Shown here one piece after another: positions 17,447 to 26,019 of a DNA stretch of 64,000 nt (position 1 is its first letter; each line of letters begins with the position of its first letter). Source of the stretch: Pigmentiphaga sp. NML030171 (GTDB lineage Bacteria > Pseudomonadota > Gammaproteobacteria > Burkholderiales > Burkholderiaceae_B); NCBI RefSeq assembly GCF_002188635.1, contig NZ_NINX01000003.1, positions 21,426 through 85,425 of the forward strand, given 5' to 3'. The position numbers were made by a program, and so were the translations under genes. The notes beneath the pieces are model-generated. The model ran no database searches, was not told where the DNA came from, and saw only the letters and a program-made list of their open reading frames with translations.

Positions 17447-19000
17447 ATGCGCAACGTCCTCTTCATCATGTGCGACCAACTGCGGGCGGACTACCTGTCC
17501 TGCTACGGCAGCTCCTGGCTGCGCACGCCCAACATGGATGCCCTGGCGGCGCGCGGCGTGGCCTTCACCCAGGCCTACGTGCAGTCGGGCGTGTGCGGAC
17601 CGTCGCGCATGTCGTTCTATACCGGTCGCTATCCGTCCTCCCACGGCGCGACCTGGAACTTCATCCCCATGCCCATGAGCGAGCTGACGGTGGGCGACTA
17701 CCTGTCGCAGGCCGGACGCGCGCTCCACCTGGCGGGCAAGACCCATTTCGAACCTTCGGCCGAGGCGATGGCTGCCTGGCGCGGCGGCGCCTCCGATCGG
17801 TCCGCCGCCAGCCTGCTGCAAGGCGGCTTCGAGGTGGTCTGCCGGCACGAGGGCGACCTGCCCACCGGCAAGGAAGACTACCGGCGCTACCTGGAGTCGG
17901 CCGGCTACGCGGGCGACGACCCCTGGCTGCAGCATGCCAATTCCGGCCGCCATCCGGACGGCTCCGTCGCCAGCGGCTGGCAGATGCGCCATGCACACCT
18001 GGCCGCCCACGTGGCCGAGCCGCACTCGGAAACCGCCTACGTCTCGAACGCCGCCATCGATTTCATCCGCCGCCATCGCGACGAACCGTGGTCGCTGCAC
18101 CTGTCGTACATCAAGCCCCACTGGCCCTACATCGCGCCGGCGCCCTACCACGACATGTATCGCCGCGCCGAGCAGGCGCCCATCCGGCGCAACCGCGCCT
18201 CCGAAGCCGCCGAGCATCCGGTGCTGGCCGCCTACCGCTCGCATGACGAATGCCGCAGCTTCGACCGGGAGGACGTGGCACGCCACGTGCGTCCGGCCTA
18301 CATGGGCCTGATCCGGCAGATCGACGACCACCTGGGCCGCGTGCTGGAAGTCCTGGAGCAGACAGGGCAGGCGGACCGGACGCTGATCGTCTTCACCTCG
18401 GACCACGGCGATTTCCTGGGCGACTACGGCTTCGGCGAGAAGGAGCTGTTCCACGACGTGGTCCAGCGCGTACCGCTGATCGTGGTCGATCCGTCGCCCG
18501 CCGCCGATGCCACGCGCGGCACGCACGACGGCCGCTTCGCCGCCGCGGTGGACGTGGTGCCCACCATCCTGGACGCGCTCGACCTGCCCGCGCAGGCCCA
18601 CCGGGTGGAAGGCCGCTCGCTGCTGCCGCTGGTACGTGGCGAAGCGGCGGACGACTGGCGCGACTGTGTCTTCAGCGAACTGGACTACGCCACGCGTCGC
18701 GCCCGCCATGTCCTGGGCCGGCCGCGCGACGCCGACTGCCGGGGCTGGATGGTGCGCACCGCCGACTGGAAGCTGGTGGCCTGGAACGGCTATCGCCCGC
18801 AGCTCTTCCACCTGGCCGAGGACCCGGACGAATTCCACGACCTGGGCGCGGACCCCGCGTTCGAACCGGTGCGGCAATCGATGTCCGCGCGGCTGCTGGC
18901 GCATCAGTTGACGCTCAAGCGCCGCATCGCCGTCGACCTCGACCGCATCGAGGCCATGACCGACAACCTGCCGCCGGGCATACACATCGGCCAGTGGTAA
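17447..19000 (+). CDS. Sulfatase-superfamily hydrolase, phosphonate monoester hydrolase-like
   Basis: 517 residues of the alkaline-phosphatase superfamily. The modification signature CGPSRMSFYTGR places the residue converted to formylglycine at Cys50. Metal ligands are Asp10-Gln11 near the N-terminus (IMCDQLRAD) and the Asp-His pair in FTSDHGDFLGDYG. Gln after the first Asp, Asn71 (ATWNF), Thr99 (GKTHF) and the KPHWPY histidine resemble phosphonate monoester/phosphodiester hydrolases more than classical arylsulfatases. It has no signal peptide, so it is cytoplasmic. Cys-type sulfatases need a formylglycine-generating enzyme, not present here. It may release an aromatic or alcohol from a sulfate, phosphate or phosphonate ester. 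Confidence 0.85.
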   Translation: MRNVLFIMCDQLRADYLSCYGSSWLRTPNMDALAARGVAFTQAYVQSGVCGPSRMSFYTGRYPSSHGATWNFIPMPMSELTVGDYLSQAGRALHLAGKTHFEPSAEAMAAWRGGASDRSAASLLQGGFEVVCRHEGDLPTGKEDYRRYLESAGYAGDDPWLQHANSGRHPDGSVASGWQMRHAHLAAHVAEPHSETAYVSNAAIDFIRRHRDEPWSLHLSYIKPHWPYIAPAPYHDMYRRAEQAPIRRNRASEAAEHPVLAAYRSHDECRSFDREDVARHVRPAYMGLIRQIDDHLGRVLEVLEQTGQADRTLIVFTSDHGDFLGDYGFGEKELFHDVVQRVPLIVVDPSPAADATRGTHDGRFAAAVDVVPTILDALDLPAQAHRVEGRSLLPLVRGEAADDWRDCVFSELDYATRRARHVLGRPRDADCRGWMVRTADWKLVAWNGYRPQLFHLAEDPDEFHDLGADPAFEPVRQSMSARLLAHQLTLKRRIAVDLDRIEAMTDNLPPGIHIGQW

Positions 19001-19021
19001 ACCTCTCGCGCAAGGAATCCC

Positions 19022-19420
19022 ATGCATCCGGCCAAGCAGGACCACGAAACGCGGATCGACAGCGCCGCCCCGGCCGGGCAGCGCTTCGAGGTCCATATCC
19101 TGGATACGGGCGAACGCTATACCTGCAGCGGCTCGCAGACGCTGCTGGCCGGCATGGAGGCGCTCGGCCGCAAGGGCATTCCGGTCGGCTGCCGCGGCGG
19201 CGGGTGCGGCGTATGCAAGAGCCGGATCGTACGCGGCGACTACCACGCCGCGAAGATGAGCCGCGCCTGCGTCAGCGCCGACGAGCAGGCGGCCGGCGTG
19301 GTGCTGGCCTGCCGTGTCGTGCCGCGCAGCGACATCGAGATCGAAGCGCTGGACCGGATGCGGCGCTGCGTGACCCGTCATTTGGCGCCGGCGGCCCGGC
19401 CGCCTGCACACCTTACCTAG
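19022..19420 (+). CDS. Plant-type [2Fe-2S] ferredoxin, XylT/DmpQ-like
   Basis: 132 residues. Four cysteine ligands fit the plant-type cluster: Cys57, Cys62, Cys65 (GCRGGGCGVCKSR) and Cys97 (VLACRVVP). Such ferredoxins next to extradiol dioxygenases re-reduce the inactivated iron of catechol 2,3-dioxygenase, and this gene lies 22 bp before one. The N-terminal ~20 residues and the C-terminal tail (ARPPAHLT) extend beyond the usual domain. It lies 21 bp after the sulfatase-like gene on the same strand, so it is likely in one operon. Confidence 0.9.
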   Translation: MHPAKQDHETRIDSAAPAGQRFEVHILDTGERYTCSGSQTLLAGMEALGRKGIPVGCRGGGCGVCKSRIVRGDYHAAKMSRACVSADEQAAGVVLACRVVPRSDIEIEALDRMRRCVTRHLAPAARPPAHLT

Positions 19421-19442
19421 CAACGACAGCAAGGAGACCATC

Positions 19443-20387
19443 ATGGCGATCACAGGAGTGATGCGGCCGGGACACGTTTGCATACGGGTTCTGGAGATCG
19501 AGCCGGCGGTGCGGCACTACGTCGATACCATCGGGCTCAGGGAAGTCATGCGCGACACCGCCGCCGACGGCAGCGCGCGGGTGTTCCTGAAAGCCTGGGA
19601 CGAAGCCGACCACCACAGCGTGGTGCTGCGCGAGGCCGATGAAGCCGGCATGGATTACATGGGCTGGAAAGTGGACTCGGATGCCACGCTGGACAAGCTG
19701 TCGGCCGATGTCGAGGCCAGCGGCCTGGCGACCGCGATGAGCTGGGTGAAGGAAGGCGAGCATCCGATGACGGGACGGCGTTTCCGCTTCACCGTCCCGA
19801 CGGGCCACGTGATGGAACTGTATGCACACCGCGAGACGCCCGGGTGCGCGGTAGGCTACCTGAATCCCGACCCGTGGCCGGACGACATGCACGGCATGGG
19901 CGCGCGCCGCTTCGACCACTGTCTGCTGTACGGGGACGACCTGGCCGGCACGTTCAAGCTGTTCACCGAGGTCCTGGGCTTCAGCCTGACCGAGGCGGTC
20001 GTGGCCGGGCCGGACGAGCAGATGATAGGCGCCTTCCTGAGCTGCGCGACCAAGGCCCACGACGTGGCCTTCATCCAGCAGCCGGTCAAGAACAAGCTGC
20101 ATCACGTGTCGTTCCTGCTGGACAACTGGGGCGAAGTGCTCAAGGCAGCCGACATCATCTCCAAGCGGCGCGTATCGCTGGACATCGGGCCGACGCGCCA
20201 TGGCATCACGCGCGGCGAAACGGTGTACTTCTTCGATCCGAGCGGCAACCGCAACGAGGTGTTCGCCGGCGGCTATACCTGGTACCCGGACAAGCCGGTG
20301 ATCAAGTGGACGGCCGAGGAGCTGGGCACGGGCATCTTCTATCACGACCGCAAGCTGAACGAGAAATTCCTGAGCGTGTTTACCTGA
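19443..20387 (+). CDS. Catechol 2,3-dioxygenase (extradiol, vicinal oxygen chelate fold)
   Basis: 314 residues, the usual two-domain XylE-type length. Iron ligands are His159 (RRFDHCLLY), the LHHVSF histidine at 220/221 and Glu272 (NRNEVFAGG). His253 (RHGITRG) and Tyr262 (VYFFDPSG) match the acid/base and substrate residues of XylE-like enzymes. It cleaves catechol or a substituted catechol next to the hydroxyls to give a semialdehyde. The adjacent ferredoxin is its likely reactivation partner. Downstream FAH and other genes could process ring-cleavage products; the classical semialdehyde dehydrogenase and hydrolase are not in this window. Confidence 0.92.
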   Translation: MAITGVMRPGHVCIRVLEIEPAVRHYVDTIGLREVMRDTAADGSARVFLKAWDEADHHSVVLREADEAGMDYMGWKVDSDATLDKLSADVEASGLATAMSWVKEGEHPMTGRRFRFTVPTGHVMELYAHRETPGCAVGYLNPDPWPDDMHGMGARRFDHCLLYGDDLAGTFKLFTEVLGFSLTEAVVAGPDEQMIGAFLSCATKAHDVAFIQQPVKNKLHHVSFLLDNWGEVLKAADIISKRRVSLDIGPTRHGITRGETVYFFDPSGNRNEVFAGGYTWYPDKPVIKWTAEELGTGIFYHDRKLNEKFLSVFT

Positions 20388-20550
20388 GTCGCGCGGGCGC
20401 GTATCCTCGCCCTCCTGACTGTATCTGGCGCCTGCCCCGCGAGACGATCATGAACCTGGATTCCGCCCCCGTCGCCGCGCCGTCCGCGCTCCCGCATGAC
20501 TGCTGGGACCAGGCGGGCGGCGCCCGGCCGACGCCGCGTCCGGCCTGAGC

Positions 20551-21459
20551 ATGCAGCTCCACCAGCTCCGGGCCTTCGTGGCGGTGGCCGAGGCGGGCAG
20601 CATCAGCGCCGCCGCCAAGCTGCTGGACCTGACGCAGCCCGCCATCACGCGCGCGCTGCAGCAACTGGAGTTGTCGGTGGGCGCCACGCTGCTGACGCGC
20701 TCGGCGCACGGCATCGAACTGACCCCCTACGGGCAGGCCCTGCTGGAACACGCCCGCTTCATCGTGCGCGCCGCGGCCGACGCGCACACCCACATCCGGC
20801 AACTGGCCGGCGACCTGTCGGGCAAGCTGTCCATCGCTTCGTCGGCGGCGCCGTTCGCGCTGGTGGTACCGCGGGCGATCGAGATCATGCGGCTGCGCTT
20901 TCCCGACGTCTACATCCATCTCCAGGAAGCCACCTACCCCACGGTCATGGACCTGTTCCGCGAAAAGGGCCTGGACTTCGCCATCGGCCCGCTGCCCGCG
21001 GGCGGCCCCGGCGAAGGCTATCGGCACGATCCGCTGTTCACGCTGGACCTGGTGGTGGCGGTGCGGCAGGGCCACCCCAAGGCGCGGGCGAGGTCGCTGC
21101 GGGCGCTGGCCGACGTGCCCTGGCTGGTCACCGGTCCCGCCGACGGACCGGGCATGGTCATCCAGCGGTCGTTCGTCGACACCGGCCTGCCGCCGCCCCA
21201 GTGCGTCATGCATTGCGAATCCGTGGGCGGCGCCATCCAGATCATCGAGCACGGCAACATCGCCAGCTTCGTTCCGCGCTACCTGGCCGAGGAAGCCCGG
21301 GCCGCGGGCCGGCTGGCCATCGTGCCGGTGGCCGAGACGCTGCCCTCGCTGACCATCTCCGCGTTCATGCCGGCGCAGAAGATCCTGAGCCCGGCGGGGC
21401 AGGCGCTGTATTCGGCCATCCACGGCATCAGCCGCAACTTGCGGCCCCAGGACGCCTGA
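20551..21459 (+). CDS. LysR-family transcriptional regulator (TsaR-like)
   Basis: 302 residues. The N-terminal winged helix is clear (LHQLRAFVAVAEAGSISAAA, then LTQPAITRALQQLELSVGATLLTRS), followed by the periplasmic-binding-like effector domain starting KLSIASSAAPFALV. It lies between the catechol dioxygenase and the TauD-like gene on the same strand. It probably controls this aromatic island with a pathway acid as coinducer. The 163 bp before it contain no other gene; an ATG at 20450 begins a short frame I do not support. Confidence 0.88.
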   Translation: MQLHQLRAFVAVAEAGSISAAAKLLDLTQPAITRALQQLELSVGATLLTRSAHGIELTPYGQALLEHARFIVRAAADAHTHIRQLAGDLSGKLSIASSAAPFALVVPRAIEIMRLRFPDVYIHLQEATYPTVMDLFREKGLDFAIGPLPAGGPGEGYRHDPLFTLDLVVAVRQGHPKARARSLRALADVPWLVTGPADGPGMVIQRSFVDTGLPPPQCVMHCESVGGAIQIIEHGNIASFVPRYLAEEARAAGRLAIVPVAETLPSLTISAFMPAQKILSPAGQALYSAIHGISRNLRPQDA

Positions 21460-21567
21460 CTCCCGGTTGTTTCCGTTCAGGAAATAACAAGTTTGCGCCC
21501 GGCGGGATGTCCAAACCGGCCGCCGATGCCTACCATTTCGCCATCGATCAGCCAGACAGGACTCAAG

Positions 21568-22485
21568 ATGACGGATATCGTCCCCACCGGAAAGATACTC
21601 GGGGCCACGGTGCGCGGCCTGGACCTTGCCCGGCCGCTTTCGGAGCAGGATTTCGCCGCGCTGCTGGCGGCGCTGGGCGCGCACGGCGTCCTGCGCTTCC
21701 CGGCGCAATCGATCTCGCCGGCGCAGCTGCGGGATTTCTCGGCCCGCTTCGGCGGCCTGCAGCGGACCGTATCGGACGCCAACGAACCCGGCATTCCCGA
21801 GGTCAGCATTCTTTCCAATATCGTGGAGAACGGCCGGCTGATCGGCATCGCCGACGCCGGCCAGGACTGGCACACCGACATGTCCTACAACCCGACGGTA
21901 GGTTTCGTGAACGTGCTGCATGCCCTGAAGGTGCCGCGCCGCGACGGCCGCGCGCTGGGATCGACCAGCTTCGCCAACATGCATGCCGCCTACGAGGACC
22001 TGCCCGCCGACGTCAAACGCGAGCTTGAACACGCCACCGCCCTCCACGACTTCAACAAGTTCTGGGAGAACATGCGGGCGCGGCCCGGCAGCGAACGGCC
22101 GCCGCTCACGCCCGAGCAGCGCGCCAAGCGGCCCCCGTCGACGCATCCGGTGTTCCTGACACACCCCATCACCGGCCGCAAGGTGCTGTACTGCAATCCC
22201 GGCTATGCCATCCGGATCAACGAACTCGATGCGCGCCGCAGCGACGAGATGCTGGAATTCCTGTTCGCGCACCAGCTCCAGCCCAAGTACCAGTACACCC
22301 ACGAATGGACCGAGGGCGACGTGCTGATGTGGGACCACATCGGCACGCTGCACAACGCCTGGCCCGACTACCTGCCCCACGAGCACCGGCTGATCAAGCG
22401 CTGCCAGGTCATGGCCGACCGCATTTTCGATCCGTCCTTCCTGCCGGCCGCGATCCGCCCCGCGCGCGCCGCGGCCGCGCACTGA
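21568..22485 (+). CDS. TauD/TfdA-family Fe(II)/2-oxoglutarate dioxygenase
   Basis: 305 residues from the ATG at 21568; an upstream in-frame ATG at 21493 gives an unlikely Pro-rich leader. Fe(II) ligands are His102 and Asp104 in DWHTDMSYNP and a distal His in the TLHNAWPDY region, with the 2-oxoglutarate-binding Arg in HEHRLIKRC. Family members hydroxylate sulfonates, aryloxyalkanoates or other acids, releasing the group as an unstable hemiacetal or hemithioacetal. It ends 7 bp before the FMN dehydrogenase gene. In this setting it may cleave a side chain to deliver a phenol or catechol precursor. Confidence 0.88.
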   Translation: MTDIVPTGKILGATVRGLDLARPLSEQDFAALLAALGAHGVLRFPAQSISPAQLRDFSARFGGLQRTVSDANEPGIPEVSILSNIVENGRLIGIADAGQDWHTDMSYNPTVGFVNVLHALKVPRRDGRALGSTSFANMHAAYEDLPADVKRELEHATALHDFNKFWENMRARPGSERPPLTPEQRAKRPPSTHPVFLTHPITGRKVLYCNPGYAIRINELDARRSDEMLEFLFAHQLQPKYQYTHEWTEGDVLMWDHIGTLHNAWPDYLPHEHRLIKRCQVMADRIFDPSFLPAAIRPARAAAAH

Positions 22486-22492
22486 GCGCGCC

Positions 22493-23692
22493 ATGGGTCT
22501 GTTCGATCGCGGCATCGGCCGCGCCCAGTCCATCGATGACCTGCGGGCGGCGGCGCGTCGCCGCCTGCCCAGGCTGGTGTTCGACTTCTTCGACGGCGGC
22601 GCCGAGAGCGAGGCCACGCTGGCCGACAACCGCCAGGCCTTCGAGCGCGTGCGCCTGTTGCCGCGCGCCCTGGTGGACGTCTCCCAGGTTTCCACCCGCT
22701 GCACCGTGCTGGGCGCGCCGGCCGACTACCCGCTGGCCATCGCGCCCACAGGCGGAGTCGGCTACGGCCGCCACGGCGGCGACCTGGCCATCGCCAAGGC
22801 CGCCGCGCGGCACGGCATCCCCTATACGCTGTCGACCAGCGCCACGGCGTCGATCGAGGAAGTCGCGCGCGAGGCGCCCGGCCGCCTGTGGTTCCAGGCC
22901 TACGTGCTGAAGAACCAGGACTTCTTCCACGGCCTGATCGAACGCGCGCGGGCGGCCGACTACGAAGCCCTGGTCATCACCGTCGACCTGCCGGTGGGCG
23001 GCAAGCGCGAGCGCGACGTGCGCAACGGTTTCCGCACCCCCTTCCGGCTCACGTATCGCAGCTTCGGCGACGTGGCGGCGCATCCCCGCTGGGCGCTGGC
23101 GCTGCTGCGCCACGGCATGCCGGTGAACAAGAACCTGATCGGCCTGCAGCGCGACGTGACCTCCGTGGCGGGACTGGCCTCGGCGGTGGGACGCAACTAC
23201 GATCCCTCGTTCGACTGGGACCGCCTGGCCCGGGTGCGCGACCGTTGGCCGCGCAAGCTGATCGTCAAGGGCGTCCTGCGGCCGGACGACGCCGAGCGGC
23301 TGGTCCGGCTGGGCGCCGACGCCGTGGTGGTGTCCAATCATGGCGGACGCCAGCTCGACGGCGCCTGCGCGACGCTGGACGCGCTGCCCGGCGTGGTGGA
23401 CGCGGTGGCCGGCCGCATCCCGGTCTGGCTGGACGGCGGCGTGCGGCGCGGCGTGGATATCCTGAAGGCCCGCGCGCTGGGCGCCGAAGGCGTGCTGGTC
23501 GGGCGCGCGACGCTGTACGGCGCGGTGGCGGGCGGCGAGCCCGGCGCGCACCGGGCACTACAGATACTGACCGAGGAACTGGTGCGCGCGATGAAACTGT
23601 GCGGCGCGCCCGGCATCGGGGACATCGACGAAACCCTCCTGGCGCGGCCACCGCGCCGGGCAACCCACGAAGGACGGACATGCGCTGGCTGA
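22493..23692 (+). CDS. FMN-dependent alpha-hydroxyacid dehydrogenase (lactate/mandelate type)
   Basis: 399 residues of the (S)-2-hydroxyacid oxidase/dehydrogenase TIM barrel. Family marks include the N-terminal FDFFDGGAESEATL, the FMN-binding APTGGVGYGRHGG stretch, Lys259 (IVKGV), the active-site base His283 and Arg286 (SNHGGRQLD), and WLDGGVRRG for the phosphate. It oxidises an L-2-hydroxyacid such as mandelate or lactate to the keto acid, with electrons to quinone or another acceptor. It overlaps the next FAH gene by 13 bp. The C-terminus (RPPRRATHEGRTCAG) is probably disordered. Confidence 0.9.
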   Translation: MGLFDRGIGRAQSIDDLRAAARRRLPRLVFDFFDGGAESEATLADNRQAFERVRLLPRALVDVSQVSTRCTVLGAPADYPLAIAPTGGVGYGRHGGDLAIAKAAARHGIPYTLSTSATASIEEVAREAPGRLWFQAYVLKNQDFFHGLIERARAADYEALVITVDLPVGGKRERDVRNGFRTPFRLTYRSFGDVAAHPRWALALLRHGMPVNKNLIGLQRDVTSVAGLASAVGRNYDPSFDWDRLARVRDRWPRKLIVKGVLRPDDAERLVRLGADAVVVSNHGGRQLDGACATLDALPGVVDAVAGRIPVWLDGGVRRGVDILKARALGAEGVLVGRATLYGAVAGGEPGAHRALQILTEELVRAMKLCGAPGIGDIDETLLARPPRRATHEGRTCAG

Positions 23693-24456
23693 GATACACG
23701 GATTCGACGGGCACCCACTATGGACTGATCGAGGGCGAACGCATACGCCGGGTCGAGGGCTCGCCCTTCGACGGCCATGTGCCGACGGACGACTGGACCA
23801 GCCTGGACCAGGTGCGCCTGGAGGTGCCGGTGATCCCGCGCACCTTCTATTGCGCCGGCCTGAACTACGCCGAGCACGCCATCGAGGCGGCGCGCAAGCG
23901 CGGCCAGGAGCCGCAGTTGCCCACGCAGGCCGACATCGGCTATCGGGCCAACAACGCCCTGGTGCCGCACGGCCACGACGTGGTGATGCCGCCCGACGCC
24001 CGCACCATCCACTACGAGGGCGAATTGGTGGTGGTCATCGGCAAGCAGGCGCGCCACCTGACGCCCGACAACGCACTGGACTGCGTGCTGGGCTACACCA
24101 TCGGCAACGACGTCAGCGAACGCAACTGGCAGCGGTCGGACCGTACTTTCTGGCGCGCCAAGAACTCGGACACCTTCAAGCCCATGGGTCCTTGGATAGA
24201 CACCGAATTCGATCCGTCCCGGGCCCGCACCCAGGTGCGCGTGAACGGCCGGACCACCATCGACTTCGCCACCGCGGCGATGATCTTCGACGTGCCCACC
24301 TTCCTGTGCGCCATGACGAAATACCTGACCCTGCATCCCGGCGACGTGGTGTGGATGGGCACCGACGGCCAGTCGCCCGACCTGCATGCCGGCGACGTGG
24401 TGGAGATCGAGATCACCGGGCTGGGCACGCTGCGCAACACGTTCGTGCGGGGATGA
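23680..24456 (+). CDS. Fumarylacetoacetate-hydrolase-family protein
   Basis: 258 residues from the ATG at 23680, after GAAGGA. Metal residues are Glu113 and Glu115 (HYEGELVVVIG) and Asp144 (GNDVSER); the NYAEH motif is at 62-66. FAH-fold members act as acylpyruvate hydrolases, 2-hydroxyhepta-2,4-dienedioate isomerases or 4-oxalocrotonate decarboxylase-like enzymes in meta-cleavage routes. The catechol dioxygenase upstream makes a downstream ring-cleavage role likely. It is shorter than the paralogue at 7473 and belongs to a different FAH subgroup, judged by its N-terminus. Confidence 0.88.
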   Translation: MRWLRYTDSTGTHYGLIEGERIRRVEGSPFDGHVPTDDWTSLDQVRLEVPVIPRTFYCAGLNYAEHAIEAARKRGQEPQLPTQADIGYRANNALVPHGHDVVMPPDARTIHYEGELVVVIGKQARHLTPDNALDCVLGYTIGNDVSERNWQRSDRTFWRAKNSDTFKPMGPWIDTEFDPSRARTQVRVNGRTTIDFATAAMIFDVPTFLCAMTKYLTLHPGDVVWMGTDGQSPDLHAGDVVEIEITGLGTLRNTFVRG

Positions 24457-24460
24457 GGCC

Positions 24461-24889
24461 ATGACCGACCTGGAACGCTGGGCCGCCGTGACCGGCTGCC
24501 AACAGGCCATCCATGGCTTCTACCTGGCGCTGGATGGCGGCGACTTCGACGCGGTCGCCGGCTGCATGGCCGGACAAGGCGTCTGGCATCGCCAGGGCCG
24601 AATGCTGCAAGGCCCGGCCGAGGTGCGAGCGGCGCTGGCCGACCGGCCCGCCGGACGCACCACGGCCCACCTGGTGCAGAACCTCGTGATCGACCTGGAT
24701 GGTCCGGACCGGGCCACGGCGCGGTACATGACGCTGGTCTATCGCGTCGATGCGACGGCCCCGCATGCCGGACCGGTTCCGCTGCCGCCGCCCCTGTCCA
24801 TTTCCCTGCACCGCGAGCGTCTGTCCCGCGCACCGGACGGGCGCTGGCTGGTGGAAGAGAAGCAGGGCCAGCGCCGATTCGGGGGCTGA
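24461..24889 (+). CDS. SnoaL-like / NTF2-fold protein
   Basis: 142 residues, starting at the ATG at 24461 four bases after the FAH stop. The sequence (IHGFYLALDGGDFDAVAGCM, VWHRQGRMLQGPAEVRAALA) matches the SnoaL_4-type cone fold used by isomerases, dehydratases and hydroxylase small subunits. No catalytic residue can be named with confidence. It ends exactly one base before the stop of the convergent Bug gene, so there is no intergenic space. It probably assists the island's pathway; the function is unknown. Confidence 0.75.
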   Translation: MTDLERWAAVTGCQQAIHGFYLALDGGDFDAVAGCMAGQGVWHRQGRMLQGPAEVRAALADRPAGRTTAHLVQNLVIDLDGPDRATARYMTLVYRVDATAPHAGPVPLPPPLSISLHRERLSRAPDGRWLVEEKQGQRRFGG

Positions 24890-25888
24890 TTACTGCAGCG
24901 TGTTCTTGGCCTGTTGCAGCAGGGATTTGTACTGGGTGGTGTCGCGCACCAGCAGGTCGCGCAGCTCGGCCGGCGTAGTGGTCTTCACCTCCATGCCCTG
25001 CGCCGCCAGCGTCTCGACGATCTTCGGCGACTTGCCGGCCTTGGCCAGCGCGGCATTCAGCCGGTCGACCACCGGCGCGGGCGTGCCGGCCGGCGCCAGC
25101 ACGGCCTGCCAGGTCTCGGCCTGGAAGCCCTTGACGCCGCTTTCGTCGACCGTGGGCACGTCCGGCGTGGCGGGCGAGCGCTTGATGCCGGTGGTCGCGA
25201 TTAGTACCAGCCGGCCGTCGGCCACGTGCTCCATGTTGCCCACCAGCGAGCTGAACATCACGTCCACTCGCCCGGACAGCAGGTCCGCCATGGCCGGCCC
25301 CGTTCCCTTGTAGGGAACGTGCACCATCTTGACGCCGGCCGCCTTGGCGAAGGCCTCGCCCGCCAGGTGTTGCGCCGAACCGTTGCCCGACGAGGCGAAG
25401 TTCACCTTGCCCGGGTTGGCCTTGGCGTAGGCGATGAAATCCTTGACCGTGCGGATCTTCAGCCCGGGCGTCACCAGGATGCCCAGCGACTGCACGGTGG
25501 CCTGGCCGATGGGCTGGAAATCGGCCACGGGATCGTAGGTCTTGGCGTCGTGCAGCAGCGGCGTGATCACGAAGGCGTTGGTACCGAACAGCAGCGTATA
25601 GCCATCGGCCGGCGAACGCCTGACGGACTCGGTCCCCACCAGGGTGCCCCCGCCCGCGCGGTTCTCCAGCACCACGGTCTGCCCCAGGCTTTCGGACATC
25701 TCCTGGGCGAACATCCGTCCGACGATGTCCGTCGCGCCGCCCGGCGCGTAGGCCACGACCAGGCGCAGCGGATGCGACGGGAAGCCCTGCGCGCCGGCCG
25801 GCGCGGCGGCCCAGGAACCGGCGGCGGCGAGCACGAGCGCCAGCGCGGTCAGCCGGCGGCGGGCGGGGGACGATGAGGATCGAGTCAT
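24890..25888 (-). CDS. Bug/TctC-family periplasmic solute receptor
   Basis: 332 residues. The long basic, twin-arginine-like n-region (MTRSSSSPARRRLTALALVL) ends at an Ala-rich cleavage site before QGFPSHPLRLVVAYAPGGATD, the canonical Bug start with a complete GGATD loop. It is convergent with the SnoaL-like gene (no gap) and divergent from the LysR gene at 26020. Regulation by that LysR protein is likely. No membrane partner is encoded nearby. Confidence 0.92.
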   Translation of the reverse strand: MTRSSSSPARRRLTALALVLAAAGSWAAAPAGAQGFPSHPLRLVVAYAPGGATDIVGRMFAQEMSESLGQTVVLENRAGGGTLVGTESVRRSPADGYTLLFGTNAFVITPLLHDAKTYDPVADFQPIGQATVQSLGILVTPGLKIRTVKDFIAYAKANPGKVNFASSGNGSAQHLAGEAFAKAAGVKMVHVPYKGTGPAMADLLSGRVDVMFSSLVGNMEHVADGRLVLIATTGIKRSPATPDVPTVDESGVKGFQAETWQAVLAPAGTPAPVVDRLNAALAKAGKSPKIVETLAAQGMEVKTTTPAELRDLLVRDTTQYKSLLQQAKNTLQ

Positions 25889-25903
25889 GGGAAGTCTCCG
25901 GAT

Positions 25904-25922
25904 TTTCGTATCGAATGCGAAA
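25904..25922. promoter_or_regulatory. Candidate LysR-type operator
   Basis: An interrupted inverted repeat, TTTCG-N9-CGAAA, lies at 25904-25922 in the 131-bp region between the divergent Bug (starts 25888) and LysR (starts 26020) genes. The surrounding 25900-25990 stretch is clearly more AT-rich than flanking coding DNA, as expected for promoters. LysR proteins usually bind such dyads next to the divergent target; this is inferred from position and symmetry only. Confidence 0.4.
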
Positions 25923-26019
25923 CAATGGATGAGGGCATTATTCGTTCGCCCCGCCAGCTCAACAAGGCGGCGGTGCTAAATTTGAAATTTCCTAAGAAGA
26001 AACCGGCAAGGACAAGCAC

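Noticed and set aside
17399..19483. 694-residue minus-strand open frame opposite the sulfatase/ferredoxin genes
   Set aside because: It is antisense to two clear genes, has Ala/Arg/Gly/His-rich composition and no family motif. Long antisense frames are expected at this GC content.
20380..22704. 774-residue minus-strand open frame
   Set aside because: It spans parts of four well-supported plus-strand genes with full motifs. The composition is arginine/glycine-rich and without domains.
24890..25888. Tat export of the Bug receptor because of RRR in its leader
   Set aside because: The arginines are not followed by the full twin-arginine consensus, and Bug proteins are typically Sec substrates.
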